A stretch of 64,000 nucleotides of DNA from Brevundimonas sp. (GCF_013912065.1 NZ_JACESA010000006.1:124001-188000), one strand, 5' to 3'; positions 44,167 through 54,391 are shown, numbered from the stretch's first letter. Notes: generated by a model from the letters alone, not told the origin. Numbers and translations are program-made.

Positions 44167-44853
44167 TCAGGGCTGAAGCCGGTACCCGCCCGCGTCGGTC
44201 AGCAACAGCCGGGCCTGGCCGGGCTCGGGCTCGATCTTCTGGCGAAGGCGATAGATGTGGGTTTCAAGCGTGTGGGTCGTGACCCCGGCGTTATAGCCCC
44301 AGACCTCGGTCAGCAGTTCCTCGCGCGACACCGGCTTGGCGCCGGCGCGGTAGAGGTATTTCAGGATGTTGGTTTCCTTCTCGGTCAACCGCACCTTCTT
44401 GCCCTTGGCGTCCATCAGCACCTTGGCGGCGGGACGGAACTCATAGGGGCCAATGGAGAAGACCGCGTCCTCGGACTGTTCGTGGCTGCGCAGATGGGCG
44501 CGGATACGGGCCAGCAGGACGGCGAAGCGGAAGGGTTTGGTGACATAGTCGTTGGCGCCGGCGTCCAGCCCCAGGATGGCGTCGGCGTCGGCGGCCTGGG
44601 CCGTCAGCATGATGACCGGGGTCGAGACCCCGTCCTTGCGCAGCAGGCGGCAGGCCTCGCGGCCATCCATGTCCGGCAGATCGACGTCCAGCAGGATCAG
44701 ATCGGCCCGAATCTCGCGCCCCATCCGCACCCCGTCCGACGCGGTCGAGGCTTGCTGGGTCTTGAACTCTTCGTGCAGATTCAACTGCTCCGCCAGCGCC
44801 TCGCGCAGGTCGTCGTCGTCGTCGATGATCAGAATGGTCTTGGGCGTGGGCAT
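44167..44853 (-). CDS. cenR: OmpR-family response regulator, CenR-like
   Basis: 228 residues. The receiver domain has acidic cluster DDDDD at 11-15, phospho-acceptor Asp56 in LILLDVDLPDMDG, Thr84 and Lys106. The C-terminal winged helix includes RLTEKETNILKYLYRAGAKPVSREELLTEVWGY. No histidine kinase gene is adjacent. The sequence and its place between parAB and leuS match CenR, the essential envelope regulator of Caulobacter. The name rests on recalled synteny, so it is given with moderate certainty; the response-regulator call is firm. Confidence 0.85.
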   Translation of the reverse strand: MPTPKTILIIDDDDDLREALAEQLNLHEEFKTQQASTASDGVRMGREIRADLILLDVDLPDMDGREACRLLRKDGVSTPVIMLTAQAADADAILGLDAGANDYVTKPFRFAVLLARIRAHLRSHEQSEDAVFSIGPYEFRPAAKVLMDAKGKKVRLTEKETNILKYLYRAGAKPVSREELLTEVWGYNAGVTTHTLETHIYRLRQKIEPEPGQARLLLTDAGGYRLQP

Positions 44854-44933
44854 GGTCAGACAATGGCGAGGCTTGGCCCCCGCGCCAAGGCTTGGGGGTG
44901 CGAATTCACGTCGGGTTACGGCCTAGAGGCTGT

Positions 44934-45632
44934 TTAAGGCCGATTTCGTTCCCCGAACAACGCGGTTCCGACCCGGACATGGGTGGCGCCGCAGCGGATC
45001 GCGGCCTCGTAGTCGCCGCTCATCCCCATCGACAGCACCGACAGGCCGTTGCGTTCGGCCATGTCCCGCAGCAGGGCGAAATGCGGCTCGGGCGGCTGGT
45101 CTGCCGGAGGGATGCACATCAGTCCGTCGACCGTCAGCCCATAGGTTTCGCGCGCCGCGGCGATCAGGGCGTCCGCGGCCTGCGGCAGGACACCGGCCTT
45201 CTGGGGTTCCGCGCCGGTGTTGATCTGGATGAGGACTCGCGGCGATCGGTCGCGCTTCTGAGCCGCCAGGGCCAGGGCGCGCGCCAGCTTCTCGCGATCC
45301 AGGGTTTCGATCACGTTGAACAGGGCGACGGCGTCCTCGGCCTTGTTGGTCTGCAGGGGGCCGATCAATCTCAACTCCAGACCCGGCAGATCGGCCAGCC
45401 GGTCCGCCCAGCGGCCCTGGGCCTCCTGAACCCGGTTTTCACCGAAAACCCGCTGACCGGTCGCCAGTATGGCGTCGATCGCCTCAGGGGGCTGGGTCTT
45501 GGAGACAGCGGCCAGGGTGACGCCGGCCGGATCGCGCCCCGCCGCCCGGCAGGCGGCCTCGATCCGGGCGCGGACCTCGGCCACCCGTTCGGCGATGGAC
45601 GGGAATGGCGAAGCGGGGGAAGAAGGGCTCAT
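44934..45632 (-). CDS. yggS: YggS-family PLP homeostasis protein
   Basis: 232 residues. A PLP-binding TIM-barrel protein of the PROSC/YggS family that buffers pyridoxal phosphate. The lysine is Lys45 in TLAAVSKTQPPEAI; GENRVQEAQGRW and LSMGMSGDYEAAIRCGATHVRVG follow. Its start codon overlaps the start codon of the divergent gene at 45631, leaving no intergenic space. A shorter YggS start is therefore possible. Confidence 0.93.
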   Translation of the reverse strand: MSPSSPASPFPSIAERVAEVRARIEAACRAAGRDPAGVTLAAVSKTQPPEAIDAILATGQRVFGENRVQEAQGRWADRLADLPGLELRLIGPLQTNKAEDAVALFNVIETLDREKLARALALAAQKRDRSPRVLIQINTGAEPQKAGVLPQAADALIAAARETYGLTVDGLMCIPPADQPPEPHFALLRDMAERNGLSVLSMGMSGDYEAAIRCGATHVRVGTALFGERNRP

Positions 45633-46278
45633 GATCCTGCCGACCGGTTACAGCGACGACGCGCGCGCGCTCTGGGATGCGGCGACCGCTCTAAACCGCG
45701 CCGCCGCCGCTGTCAGCCCGGCCGCCGCCGGTCTGCCGCCCCTGCTCTTCTTCACTGACCCCGTCCGAACACCCCGCCCGTGGGAGACGGCCGCGCGGCT
45801 GCCGACCGGGGCGGGGGTCGTCTATCGGGCTTTCGGGGTCGAAGACGCGGTGAGGATCGGTCGCCGCCTGCGCGAGGCGACGGAACGGGCGGGCGTGAAA
45901 CTGTTGGTCGGATTGGATGCCGGCCTTGCCGAGGCCGTGGCGGCGGACGGCCTGCACCTGCCCGAACGAGAGGCGGCGTGGGCGGCGGTGATAAGAGCGG
46001 ATCATCCGGACTGGCTGTTGACCGCCGCCTGGCATGGGGGGGCGGTCAGGACCGACGTCCTCGACGCCCTGGTCCTGTCGCCGGTTTTTCCGGCCGGGGG
46101 CGCCTCGGCCGACAAACCGGCGTTGGGCGTCATCGCGTTTGGCGAGAAGGCGAGGCGCGCCGCCGTTCCCGTCTATGCCTTGGGCGGGATCAGGCCGGAC
46201 CGGACTGAATTATTGATGCAATCGGGCGCTTGCGGTCTGGCGGGGGTGGAGGCGGTTCAGTCCGCGTTCGCCGCTTAG
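45631..46278 (+). CDS. Thiamine phosphate synthase-like protein (ThiE/TenI fold)
   Basis: 215 residues. The C-terminal half carries the ThiE/TenI-type barrel: DALVLSPVFPAGGASADKPALG and VYALGGIRPDRTELLMQSGACGLAGVEA, the phosphate-binding end. The N-terminal part (LLFFTDPVRTPRPWETAARLP) fits the family but is divergent. Whether it is a true thiamine phosphate synthase, a TenI-like protein or a paralogue is open. The start codon overlaps the divergent yggS start. Confidence 0.8.
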   Translation: MILPTGYSDDARALWDAATALNRAAAAVSPAAAGLPPLLFFTDPVRTPRPWETAARLPTGAGVVYRAFGVEDAVRIGRRLREATERAGVKLLVGLDAGLAEAVAADGLHLPEREAAWAAVIRADHPDWLLTAAWHGGAVRTDVLDALVLSPVFPAGGASADKPALGVIAFGEKARRAAVPVYALGGIRPDRTELLMQSGACGLAGVEAVQSAFAA

Positions 46279-46310
46279 ACCGACGCATCGTCCTCGGCGG
46301 GCTTCGAAGA

Positions 46311-46718
46311 TCAGAACTTGAAGATGGTCTCGAGGCGGACGCGCGGCTGGGCCCGGCCGTTGGTTTCCGGCGCACGGGCCGGATCGGCTTCGGGCGAGGC
46401 CACGGCGGCGGCGGCGCCGACACGCAGCCGGTCGTTGAGGCGGTAATAGGCGCCCGCTTCGACATCGCCCCAGTCGGTCTCGCGGCCGACAGGTTGATTC
46501 AGATTGAAATCGAGACCCCAGCGGCCGCGGTCGTTCAGACGCAGGCCGCGACGCTGTTGCGGGGCGTTGCGCTGTGCCGCCTGGGCTTCGGACAGGGTGA
46601 CGCTGGGCGCGCGGCTCTGAGGCGTCGATCCTTGAGCCTGTGCAGCGAACACGGGCGTGGAGACGGCCAGGGCGGCCATCGTCGCAAGCACCACAGTCGA
46701 GAGACCGCCGAAACGCAT
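46311..46718 (-). CDS. ntrZ: NtrZ-family periplasmic regulatory protein
   Basis: 135 residues from the ATG at 46718. A signal peptide (TVVLATMAALAVSTPVFA) precedes a Gln-rich linker and a conserved C-terminal block: RLNDRGRWGLDFNLNQPVGRETDWGDVEAGAYYRLNDRLRVG. In Caulobacter NtrZ is a periplasmic inhibitor of the NtrY kinase in the NtrYX system. No ntrYX gene is in the window. The C-terminus RVRLETIFKF looks like a beta-barrel end, so an outer-membrane location is a second possibility. Confidence 0.8.
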   Translation of the reverse strand: MRFGGLSTVVLATMAALAVSTPVFAAQAQGSTPQSRAPSVTLSEAQAAQRNAPQQRRGLRLNDRGRWGLDFNLNQPVGRETDWGDVEAGAYYRLNDRLRVGAAAAVASPEADPARAPETNGRAQPRVRLETIFKF

Positions 46719-46969
46719 TTCAAACCCTTCGGACGTCGCCGAACGACGACGTCGCAAACCCTGAACCGACCGTTCTGGCCGTGAACGCCGCGATTAGACA
46801 TCGGGGGTCCGCCCGGTCAACGCAACGTACCCCGGATAACGGAGTTCCACGTCATTGTTGCAGTGCGATGTGGCTCAAGCGTCACGGGAATTGGTTGAAA
46901 TCGAGGAAGTCTGTCAGCGACTTGTCACAGAACGGCGCAATCGGTATCGCCGCCGTCCTTCACTTCGCC

Positions 46970-46999
46970 TTGTCATCGCCCCTTTTGCCCGTGTTATAG
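46970..46999 (+). promoter_or_regulatory. Probable sigma70-type promoter of the DUF3576 gene
   Basis: TTGTCA (46970-46975) and TTATAG (46994-46999) are 18 bases apart, about 90 bases before the start at 47089. The rest of the 370-base gap from ntrZ shows nothing further. Confidence 0.5.
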
Positions 47000-47088
47000 G
47001 GTCGCGCAGCGGCGTGGAGAAATCCGCAAAGCCGTACGCGCGTGGGGGCCGGCGCCTCCACGTCCCTGAGTTTACGGAGACTTCCTTG

Positions 47089-47541
47089 ATGAGCCTCAAC
47101 AAGGCCCTGGTTCGTGGCGTCGCTCTCGCCCTGGTCTCGGGCGCCGCCCTGGGCGCCTGCTCGAGCATCCCCTTCGTCGGCGGCGGCAAGTCCGCCCCCA
47201 AGACGAACGTGCAGCAAGGCATCGGCGTCAACGGCTATCTGTGGCGCGCGTCCCTGGACACGCTCAGCTTCATGCCGCTGGTGACCGCCGACCCTTGGGG
47301 CGGCGTCATCAACTATGACTGGTACGTCAATCCGCAGACGCCGAACGAGCGTTTCAAGGCGACCGTCTTCATCCTGGACACCCGCCTTCGCGCCGATGCG
47401 CTGAACGTGACGGTGACCAAGGAAGTGAAGGGCGCGGACGGCCAGTGGACCACGGCCCCTGTCGCCGCCCAGACCGAGGCCGATCTGGAAAACGCCATCC
47501 TGACCAAGGCGCGCCAGCTTAACCTCGCCAACGCGGGCTGA
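47089..47541 (+). CDS. DUF3576 lipoprotein
   Basis: 150 residues from the ATG at 47089, with ACGGAGA upstream. The signal peptide ends at a lipobox, GAALGAC, with Cys24. The mature part has IGVNGYLWRASLDTLSFMPLVTADPWGGVINYDWY, the DUF3576 core, and ends KARQLNLANAG. Function is unknown; an outer-membrane or periplasmic role follows from the lipoprotein signal. It precedes the leuS–lptE–holA operon. Confidence 0.87.
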   Translation: MSLNKALVRGVALALVSGAALGACSSIPFVGGGKSAPKTNVQQGIGVNGYLWRASLDTLSFMPLVTADPWGGVINYDWYVNPQTPNERFKATVFILDTRLRADALNVTVTKEVKGADGQWTTAPVAAQTEADLENAILTKARQLNLANAG

Positions 47542-47565
47542 CGCCCACGTCAGTGTTCTTATCAG

Positions 47566-47677
47566 GCGCCGCCGCCCTTTGGGCTGTTTGAGCGCCATTT
47601 TTCCCGCGATGCCGCCCACTGGCGGCTTTAGTGCGGCAAATCTTCTTGGGCGCTGTCGTCCTTCGGGCTAGTTGAGC
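47566..47677 (+). repeat. Two-copy hairpin repeat in the leuS leader
   Basis: A 28-base element at 47566-47593 recurs at 47650-47677 (22 of 28 identical). Each has a CCCTTTGGG-like mini-hairpin followed by TTGAGC. Between them GCCGCC-CACT-GGCGGC is followed by TTTA, like a weak terminator. The whole lies in the 175-base gap between the DUF3576 gene and leuS. Confidence 0.5.
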
Positions 47678-47716
47678 CGGGAGGGCGTCAGCGCCCTTCT
47701 GACTTTCAGGACGACC

Positions 47717-50281
47717 GTGGCCCGTTACGAACCCAAGACCGCCGAACCCCGCCAGCAGGCTCGCTGGGCGGAAGCCTCCGCCTTCGTGACGAAGGACACC
47801 GGCCGGCCGAAATATTATGTGCTGGAGATGTTTCCCTATCCGTCGGGCAACATCCACATGGGTCACGCCCGCAACTATGTGATGGGCGATGTGGTGGCGC
47901 GGTCCAAGCGCGCCCAGGGCTTCGACGTCCTGCATCCGATGGGCTGGGACGCTTTCGGCATGCCGGCCGAGAACGCCGCCATGGAGCGGGGCATCCACCC
48001 CAAGGGCTGGACATACGACAATATCGCCCAGATGCGCGACCAGCTGAAACTGCTGGGCCTGTCGCTGGACTGGTCGCGCGAGTTCGCCACCTGCGACCCG
48101 GAATATTACGGCAAGCAGCAGGCCTGGTTCCTGGAGCTGTATCGGCGCGGCCTAGTCTATCGCAAGGACGGGGTGGTCAACTGGGACCCGGTCGATAACA
48201 CCGTCCTGGCCAATGAGCAGGTCATCGACGGGCGCGGCTGGCGTTCGGGCGCCGTGGTCGAGAAGCGCAAGCTGAACCAGTGGTTCCTGCGCATCACCGA
48301 CTATGCCGACGACCTGATCGACGGTTTGAAGACCCTGGACCGCTGGCCCGAGAAGGTCCGGCTGATGCAGGAGAACTGGATCGGTCGCTCCAAGGGTCTG
48401 CAAATGACCTGGGCCTTCGCAGGCCAGGCGCCTGCCGGCTACGAGTCCGGTGTCGAAATCTACACAACCCGGCCCGACACCCTGTTCGGCGCCAGCTTCC
48501 TGGGCCTGGCGCCCGATCACCCGATCTCGAAACAGCTGGCTGAAGCCGACCCGGCGGTGGCCGACTTCGTCGCCAAATGCCGCGCGGGCGGCACGTCTCA
48601 GGCCGACATCGACCAGGCTGAGAAGATCGGCTGGGACACGGGCCTGAAGGCGGTCCATCCCTTCACCGGCGCCGAAATTCCGGTCTGGATCGCCAACTTC
48701 ATCCTGTCGGAATACGGCACGGGCGCCATCTTCGCCTGCCCGGCCCATGACCAACGCGATCTGGACTTCGCCCGCAAATACGACCTGCCGGTGATCCCGG
48801 TGGTCCGGCCCGAGGGAGGGGGCGACGACTTCGCCGTAGCCGACGAGGCCTATACCGGCCCCGGCTCCATCTTCCATTCCGACTTCCTGGACGGTCTGGA
48901 CATAGAGGCAGCCAAGGCCGAGGCCGTCCGCCGCGTCGAGGCGGCCGGAACCGGCAAGGGGGCGACCATCTATCGCCTGCGCGACTGGGGCGTTTCGCGC
49001 CAGCGCTACTGGGGTTGCCCGATCCCGATCATCCACTGCCCGTCCTGCGGGCCGGTGGAGGTTCCCGCCGACCAGTTGCCGGTGGTTCTGCCCGACGACG
49101 TCACCTTCGACGTGCCCGGCAATCCGCTGGACCGTCACCCCAGATGGAAACACGTCAAATGCCCGTCCTGCGGCCAGGACGCGACGCGCGAGACCGACAC
49201 CCTGGACACCTTCGTCGACTCCAGCTGGTATTTCGCCCGTTTCACCGATCCGACGGCGGCCGAGCCGATCAACACCGAGGCGGCGAACCGCTGGCTGGCG
49301 GTGGATCAGTATATCGGCGGGGTCGAACACGCGGTGCTGCACCTGCTGTACGCCCGCTTCATCACCCGCGCCCTGTCGGACGCCGGCATGCTGTCGGTGA
49401 AGGAGCCGTTCGCCGGCCTGTTCACCCAGGGTATGGTGGTCCACGAGACCTATCGTCGCGAGAGCGGGCAATGGGTCGAACCCACCGACGTCGAGCTGAC
49501 CAATACTGACGGCGTCCGTTCGGCGCGCCAGCTGTCGACCGGCGAAGCCCTGGTCATCGGCGACATCGAGAAGATGTCCAAGTCCAAGAAGAACGTCGTC
49601 GCCCCTCAGGAAATCCTGGAATCGCATGGCGTGGACGCCGGTCGCCTGTTCGTCCTGTCCGACAGCCCGCCCGAGCGCGACGTGCAATGGACCCCCGGCG
49701 GGGTCGAGGGCGCCAGCCGGTTCGTGCAGCGCACCTGGACCCTGTTCGACGCGTATGACGCCGGCTTCGCCGGCGAGGACAAGGCCAACGCCGACCTGCT
49801 GCGCGAGACACACAAGGCGATCAAGGCCGTGTCCGAGGGGGTCGAAGGCTTCCGCTTCAACTCGGCCATCGCCAAGCTGTACGCCTTCGTCGCCACGATC
49901 CGCGACAGCGCCCAGGCGGGCGGCGACGCCAAGCGCCAGGCCCTGTCGGCCCTGGCCCGGCTGATCGCCCCCTTCACCCCGCACCTGGCCGAGGAATGCT
50001 GGACGCGGCTCCATGCCGAGAACGGGGGCGAGGACGGGATGGTTCTGGACGCGCCCTGGCCCGTGTGGGACGCTGCGCTCGCGGCCGACGACGAGGTGGT
50101 CCTGCCCATCCAGATCAACGGCAAGCGCCGGGCGGAAATCCGCGTGGCGCGCGGCATGGAGCCGGTAGAGGTCGAGGCTCTGGTCCTGGCCGACGAGACG
50201 GTGCAGGCGCGGCTGGAGGGTCTGAGCGTGAAGAAGATCGTGGTGGTCAAGGACCGGATCGTCAATCTGGTGGCCGGCTGA
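47717..50281 (+). CDS. leuS: Leucyl-tRNA synthetase
   Basis: 854 residues from a GTG start at 47717 with AGGA six bases upstream. LeuS homology begins at [16 protein letters not shown], so the upstream ATG at 47672 is rejected. The class I HIGH-type motif is [15 protein letters not shown], and KMSKS lies at about residue 619 (KMSKSKKN). The editing (CP1) domain includes [20 protein letters not shown]. The stop shares a base with lptE (TGATG). Confidence 0.97.
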   Translation: MARYEPKTAEPRQQARWAEASAFVTKDTGRPKYYVLEMFPYPSGNIHMGHARNYVMGDVVARSKRAQGFDVLHPMGWDAFGMPAENAAMERGIHPKGWTYDNIAQMRDQLKLLGLSLDWSREFATCDPEYYGKQQAWFLELYRRGLVYRKDGVVNWDPVDNTVLANEQVIDGRGWRSGAVVEKRKLNQWFLRITDYADDLIDGLKTLDRWPEKVRLMQENWIGRSKGLQMTWAFAGQAPAGYESGVEIYTTRPDTLFGASFLGLAPDHPISKQLAEADPAVADFVAKCRAGGTSQADIDQAEKIGWDTGLKAVHPFTGAEIPVWIANFILSEYGTGAIFACPAHDQRDLDFARKYDLPVIPVVRPEGGGDDFAVADEAYTGPGSIFHSDFLDGLDIEAAKAEAVRRVEAAGTGKGATIYRLRDWGVSRQRYWGCPIPIIHCPSCGPVEVPADQLPVVLPDDVTFDVPGNPLDRHPRWKHVKCPSCGQDATRETDTLDTFVDSSWYFARFTDPTAAEPINTEAANRWLAVDQYIGGVEHAVLHLLYARFITRALSDAGMLSVKEPFAGLFTQGMVVHETYRRESGQWVEPTDVELTNTDGVRSARQLSTGEALVIGDIEKMSKSKKNVVAPQEILESHGVDAGRLFVLSDSPPERDVQWTPGGVEGASRFVQRTWTLFDAYDAGFAGEDKANADLLRETHKAIKAVSEGVEGFRFNSAIAKLYAFVATIRDSAQAGGDAKRQALSALARLIAPFTPHLAEECWTRLHAENGGEDGMVLDAPWPVWDAALAADDEVVLPIQINGKRRAEIRVARGMEPVEVEALVLADETVQARLEGLSVKKIVVVKDRIVNLVAG

Positions 50282-50760
50282 TGCGTCTCGCGGCGGCATT
50301 CGCGGTTCTGTCGGCTCTGGCGGTCTCCGCCTGCGGCTTCACACCCATGTACGCCGAACCGGCCACTGGGTCGTCGCTGCGGCGGATCGCCGTCGCCACC
50401 CAGGACGACCGGCTGGGCTATCGGTTGCGCGAACAGCTGGAAGACGCCCTGGCCTGGGACCGCTCCGCCACGCCCCTGTACCGGTTGACGACCCAGGTCG
50501 AGCAGAACCGCCGCTCCCTTGGGCGGCGGATCGACGATACGGCCACCCGCTATGAGCTGACGGTCAAGGCGACCTGGACCCTGACCCCCGCCGCCGGCGG
50601 GACGCCCGTCACGGGCGTGGAGACGGTGACCACCACCTACGCCTCCGCCGACCAGCCCTATGCCGCCATCGCCGCCCAGCAGGACGGCGAAGAGCGCGCC
50701 GCGTCGGAACTGGCTCGCCTGATCCGGCTCGACCTGATGCAGGCCCTGTCGAACCGGTGA
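50281..50760 (+). CDS. lptE: LPS-assembly lipoprotein LptE
   Basis: 159 residues. The signal peptide ends in the lipobox ALAVSAC with Cys18. The mature protein FTPMYAEPATGSSLRRIAV and the middle DTATRYELTVKATWTLT are typical of alphaproteobacterial LptE. LptE plugs the LptD barrel that exports LPS to the cell surface. It is translationally coupled to leuS upstream and holA downstream, a gene order common in Gram-negative bacteria. Confidence 0.9.
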   Translation: MRLAAAFAVLSALAVSACGFTPMYAEPATGSSLRRIAVATQDDRLGYRLREQLEDALAWDRSATPLYRLTTQVEQNRRSLGRRIDDTATRYELTVKATWTLTPAAGGTPVTGVETVTTTYASADQPYAAIAAQQDGEERAASELARLIRLDLMQALSNR

Positions 50761-51809
50761 TCCTCGCCAAACGCCCGGAAATCGATCGCTTCCTGAAGGC
50801 GCCCGATCCGGCCATCCGGGCGGCGGTGATCCACGGCAGGGACCGATCCGGCGTCGCGGAACGGGCCGAGGTCCTGTGCCGTACAGTCACGCCGGACCTG
50901 AACGACCCCTTCAACGTCACCGTCCTGACCGACAGCGATATCGACAGCGACGAATCCAAGCTGGAAGAGGCCCTGACGGCCATGTCCCTGATGGGCGGGC
51001 GGCGTCTGGTGCGGATCCGGCTGTCGGCGCTGAAGCCCAGCGTGGACAAGGCCGTGGCCGCCGCCGTGAAGATCCATGCCGAGGGCGGCTATAATCCCGA
51101 CGCCATGCTGGTGGTCGAGGCCGACCAGCTGGGCCGCGAATCCGCCCTGCGCAAGACGGCGGAAAAAGAAAACGGAGCCGTCGGCATCGTCTGCTACGAG
51201 GACGAGACCGGGGATGTGGCGCGGATGACGCGCGAGGCGCTGGCCGCCGACAAGGTGGGCCTGACCGCCGACGCCCTGGACCGTTTCGTCGGGCGCCTGC
51301 CGCGCGAACGGGGCCTGATGCGTCAGGAGATCGAGCGGCTGGCCTTGTTCATCGGCCCCGGCTCGAGCCGGACCATCGACGTCAACGAGCTGGAACAGCA
51401 TCTGGGCGTGGAGCCCGACGCCTCCCTGTCCGACGCGGCGCTCCAGGCCTTCGGCGCCCGGCCGGGACCGGCCCAGTCGGGCCTGAGACGCGCCTTCGCG
51501 GAAGGCGAGTCCTCGGTCCTGGCGGTACGGTCGGCCGCGTTGCATCTGGGCCGGCTGCGGCGGATCAACATCCTCCAGGCCAACGGGGCCGGAGCGAAAG
51601 AAGCCGCCAAGGCGGCCGGGGTCTTCTGGAAACAGGAGGCGGAAATGCTGCGTCAGGCCCGCGCCTGGCGGCTGGAAGCGCTGGACGAGGTTCTGGACAG
51701 CATCAACACCGCCGACGTCGCCACCAAGACGACGGGCATGCCCGACCAGCTGATCGCCGAACGCCTTCTGCTGGAGATCGCCGGGCGGGCGCGGCGTCTG
51801 GGTCTCTGA
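50757..51809 (+). CDS. holA: DNA polymerase III delta subunit
   Basis: 350 residues from a GTG start that overlaps the lptE stop by 4 bases (GTGA). HolA opens the sliding clamp within the clamp loader. The sequence starts ILAKRPEIDRFLKAP and has AAVIHGRDRSGVAERAEVL, MGGRRLVRIRL, LPRERGLMRQEIERLALF and the C-terminal helical collar (MLRQARAWRLEALDEVLDSI). It converges on ftsK. Confidence 0.94.
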   Translation: MILAKRPEIDRFLKAPDPAIRAAVIHGRDRSGVAERAEVLCRTVTPDLNDPFNVTVLTDSDIDSDESKLEEALTAMSLMGGRRLVRIRLSALKPSVDKAVAAAVKIHAEGGYNPDAMLVVEADQLGRESALRKTAEKENGAVGIVCYEDETGDVARMTREALAADKVGLTADALDRFVGRLPRERGLMRQEIERLALFIGPGSSRTIDVNELEQHLGVEPDASLSDAALQAFGARPGPAQSGLRRAFAEGESSVLAVRSAALHLGRLRRINILQANGAGAKEAAKAAGVFWKQEAEMLRQARAWRLEALDEVLDSINTADVATKTTGMPDQLIAERLLLEIAGRARRLGL

Positions 51810-51834
51810 GGCCAGAAATTGAAGCTTGGGGGCC

Positions 51835-54255
51835 TCAGACCATCGGCGGCGGACCGGCCAGGACGTCGCGCTTGCCCGCATGATTGGCGGGACTGACCAC
51901 GCCCTCCTGTTCCATCCGCTCGATCAGCGAGGCGGCGCGGTTGTAGCCGATCTGCAGCCGACGCTGGACGTAACTGGTCGAGGCCTTGCGGTCGCGGGTG
52001 ACGACGGCCACGGCGCGGTCGTAGAGGTCGTCGCCCGAGCCGCCGTTGCCGCCCTCGTCGAAGCCGTTGTCTCCGTCGCCGTCCGGTTCGTCGGTGATCA
52101 GGTCCAGATAGTCGGGCTCGGCCTGGGCCTTCAGGTGTTTGCAGACGTCCTCGACTTCCTTGTCGTCGACGAAGGGGCCGTGCAGGCGGGTGATGCGGCC
52201 GCCGCCGGCCATATAGAGCATGTCGCCCTGGCCCAGCAGTTGCTCGCCGCCCTGTTCGCCCAGGATGGTGCGGCTATCGATCTTGGAGGTGACCTGGAAG
52301 CTGATCCGGGTCGGGAAATTGGCCTTGATGGTGCCGGTGATGACATCGACCGACGGGCGTTGCGTCGCCATGATCAGGTGGATGCCGGCGGCGCGCGCCA
52401 TCTGGGCCAGGCGCTGGACGGCGCCTTCGACGTCCTTGCCGGCGACCAGCATCAGGTCGGCCATTTCGTCCATGACCACAACGAGGAAGGGCAGGGGCTC
52501 GGGCCGGATCTTCTCGGATTCATAGACCGGGCGGCCCTGGTCGTCGAAGCCGGTCTGGACCGTGCGTTCGAAATGCTCGCCCTTGGCCTGGGCCTCGCGG
52601 GCGCGCTCGTTGTAGGAGGCGATGTTGCGCACGCCCAGTTTGGACATGCGGCGATAGCGATCCTCCATCTCGCGCACCGTCCATTTCAGCGCGACGACGG
52701 CCTTCTTCGGGTCGGTGACGACCGGCGCCAGCAGGTGCGGGATGCCATCATAGACCGACAGCTCCAGCATCTTGGGGTCGATCATGATGAAGCGGCACTC
52801 GGCGGGGGAGTGGCGGTACAGGATCGACAGGATCATGGCGTTGACCCCGACCGACTTGCCCGAGCCGGTGGTGCCCGCGATCAGCAGGTGGGGCATGCGG
52901 GCCAGGTCGGCGACATAGGGCTCGCCGCCGATGGTCTCGCCCAGAGCCAGGGGCAGCAGATGGCCCTTCTTGTCGTATTCGGCGCTGGACAGCAGGTCGC
53001 GCAGATAGACGGTTTCGCGCTTGGCGTTGGGCAGTTCGATGCCGATGGCGTTGCGGCCCTGGACCACCGAGATGCGGCAGGCGCGGGCGGACATCGAGCG
53101 GGCGATGTCGTCGGCCAGGGCCACGACGCGGCCGTGCTTGACGCCCGGCGCAGGGACCAGTTCGTACAGGGTGACGACCGGGCCGGGGCGGATCTGGTCG
53201 ATCACGCCGCGCACGCCGAACTCCTGCAGCACGCCTTCCAGCATCTTGGCGTTCTGTTTCAGCGAATCCTCGTCGACCGCCCCGACCCGCTGGGCCGGCT
53301 TGGTCAGAATTCCCAGCGGCGGCAGGTCGAAGGCGCCCTCGGGTCGGACAAAGTCGAAGGCCTGCTGATCGGCGTCTTCCTTGCGGGGCTTGGGCGCCTT
53401 GACCGCGGCGACGCGCGGTTCGACCGAGCGGGGGGCGGCCCGCGCAGGGGTCGGGGCGAGGTCGTCCTCCCACGGCGGCAGGTCGTCGTAGGCGGTCTGG
53501 GCGGACTCGGCCTCGACGGCGTCGGGGGTGGGGCCGTCGTGGATCGGCGCGGCGGAGCGGGGTTCGGGCCTGGCCTTGGCCGGCGCCTTGGCGCGGGCCT
53601 TCTTGACCGCCGGAGCGGGGGCCAGGGCGGCCGGGGCGCGCAACGACCGGCCCCAGTGCAGGGCGTCGACGAAATCCATGGCCCGGACGCCGATGGCGTA
53701 GCCGGTCAGCCACAGCCCGGCGACAAGAAACACCAGACCCGCGATGATCCGGCCGCCGGGGATGCGCAGGGCGGCGATTCCCTGGGCGGTCAGGCCGGTG
53801 ACGGCGTCGCCCCACAGGCCGCCGAGACCGGCCGCCAGGGGCCAGGCGGCGGGGGCGGCGAGGGCGGCGAGGGCGGCGGCCAGGGCCAGGGTTCCGCCGG
53901 TGGCGGCCAGGGCCTTGGGCGGGGTCGGCTTCAGTCTCTGCTGCAGGGCGTCGCCGATCGCGCGGGCCAGGCCGAAGGCGACCAGCAACAGGGCGGCGGG
54001 CCAGGCCGCCAGACCCAGGGACTGCATGAACAGATCGGCGAACAGGGCTCCGTTCGCGCCCAGCCAGTTGGTGACGGGTAGGCTGGAGGCGGCGTTCAGA
54101 CTGGGGTCGGCCGGGTTCCACGAGACCAGGGCGATCAGCAGCAGGGTCGCCAGCAGGGCCTGAAGCACGCCCCGGAACCGCACCACGAAGGGCGCCTCCC
54201 ACAGGATGCGGGCGCTGATCCAGGCCTGACGGCCGACGGCGAGGGCGGTGGACAT
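51835..54255 (-). CDS. ftsK: DNA translocase FtsK
   Basis: 806 residues. Four to five N-terminal transmembrane helices (about 20-200) anchor it at the septum. A Pro/Ala-rich linker (about 205-290) leads to the motor. Walker A is GTTGSGKSV at about residue 462, and [18 protein letters not shown] is the Walker B region. The C-terminal gamma domain ([30 protein letters not shown]) recognises KOPS. FtsK clears and aligns the terminus before division. It is divergent from ubiH with a CtrA-like site between. Confidence 0.96.
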   Translation of the reverse strand: MSTALAVGRQAWISARILWEAPFVVRFRGVLQALLATLLLIALVSWNPADPSLNAASSLPVTNWLGANGALFADLFMQSLGLAAWPAALLLVAFGLARAIGDALQQRLKPTPPKALAATGGTLALAAALAALAAPAAWPLAAGLGGLWGDAVTGLTAQGIAALRIPGGRIIAGLVFLVAGLWLTGYAIGVRAMDFVDALHWGRSLRAPAALAPAPAVKKARAKAPAKARPEPRSAAPIHDGPTPDAVEAESAQTAYDDLPPWEDDLAPTPARAAPRSVEPRVAAVKAPKPRKEDADQQAFDFVRPEGAFDLPPLGILTKPAQRVGAVDEDSLKQNAKMLEGVLQEFGVRGVIDQIRPGPVVTLYELVPAPGVKHGRVVALADDIARSMSARACRISVVQGRNAIGIELPNAKRETVYLRDLLSSAEYDKKGHLLPLALGETIGGEPYVADLARMPHLLIAGTTGSGKSVGVNAMILSILYRHSPAECRFIMIDPKMLELSVYDGIPHLLAPVVTDPKKAVVALKWTVREMEDRYRRMSKLGVRNIASYNERAREAQAKGEHFERTVQTGFDDQGRPVYESEKIRPEPLPFLVVVMDEMADLMLVAGKDVEGAVQRLAQMARAAGIHLIMATQRPSVDVITGTIKANFPTRISFQVTSKIDSRTILGEQGGEQLLGQGDMLYMAGGGRITRLHGPFVDDKEVEDVCKHLKAQAEPDYLDLITDEPDGDGDNGFDEGGNGGSGDDLYDRAVAVVTRDRKASTSYVQRRLQIGYNRAASLIERMEQEGVVSPANHAGKRDVLAGPPPMV

Positions 54256-54312
54256 GAAAGGCGTGACCTTCCGGGCGGCTGACGTTCGACGGTCCTTGTC
54301 GCATCCGCAGGG

Positions 54313-54327
54313 TTAAGAGCCTGTTTA
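54313..54327 (+). promoter_or_regulatory. CtrA-like site upstream of ftsK
   Basis: TTAA-GAGCCTG-TTTA, one mismatch from TTAA-N7-TTAA, 58 bases ahead of ftsK in the ftsK/ubiH divergent gap. Cell-cycle control of ftsK by this site is inference. Confidence 0.35.
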
Positions 54328-54391
54328 CCAGCGAGACCCCTGCGCGTTTCGTCCTCTGGACCTTTGGTTCGCGCAGGGCGAAAACGTCTCC

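Noticed and set aside
48152-50299. A 715-codon open frame opposite leuS
   Set aside because: Fully antisense to the HIGH/KMSKS-bearing synthetase, with no domain of its own.
51826-54081. A 751-codon open frame opposite ftsK
   Set aside because: The Gly/Asp/Gln-rich sequence lacks any fold signature, while ftsK shows all expected domains.
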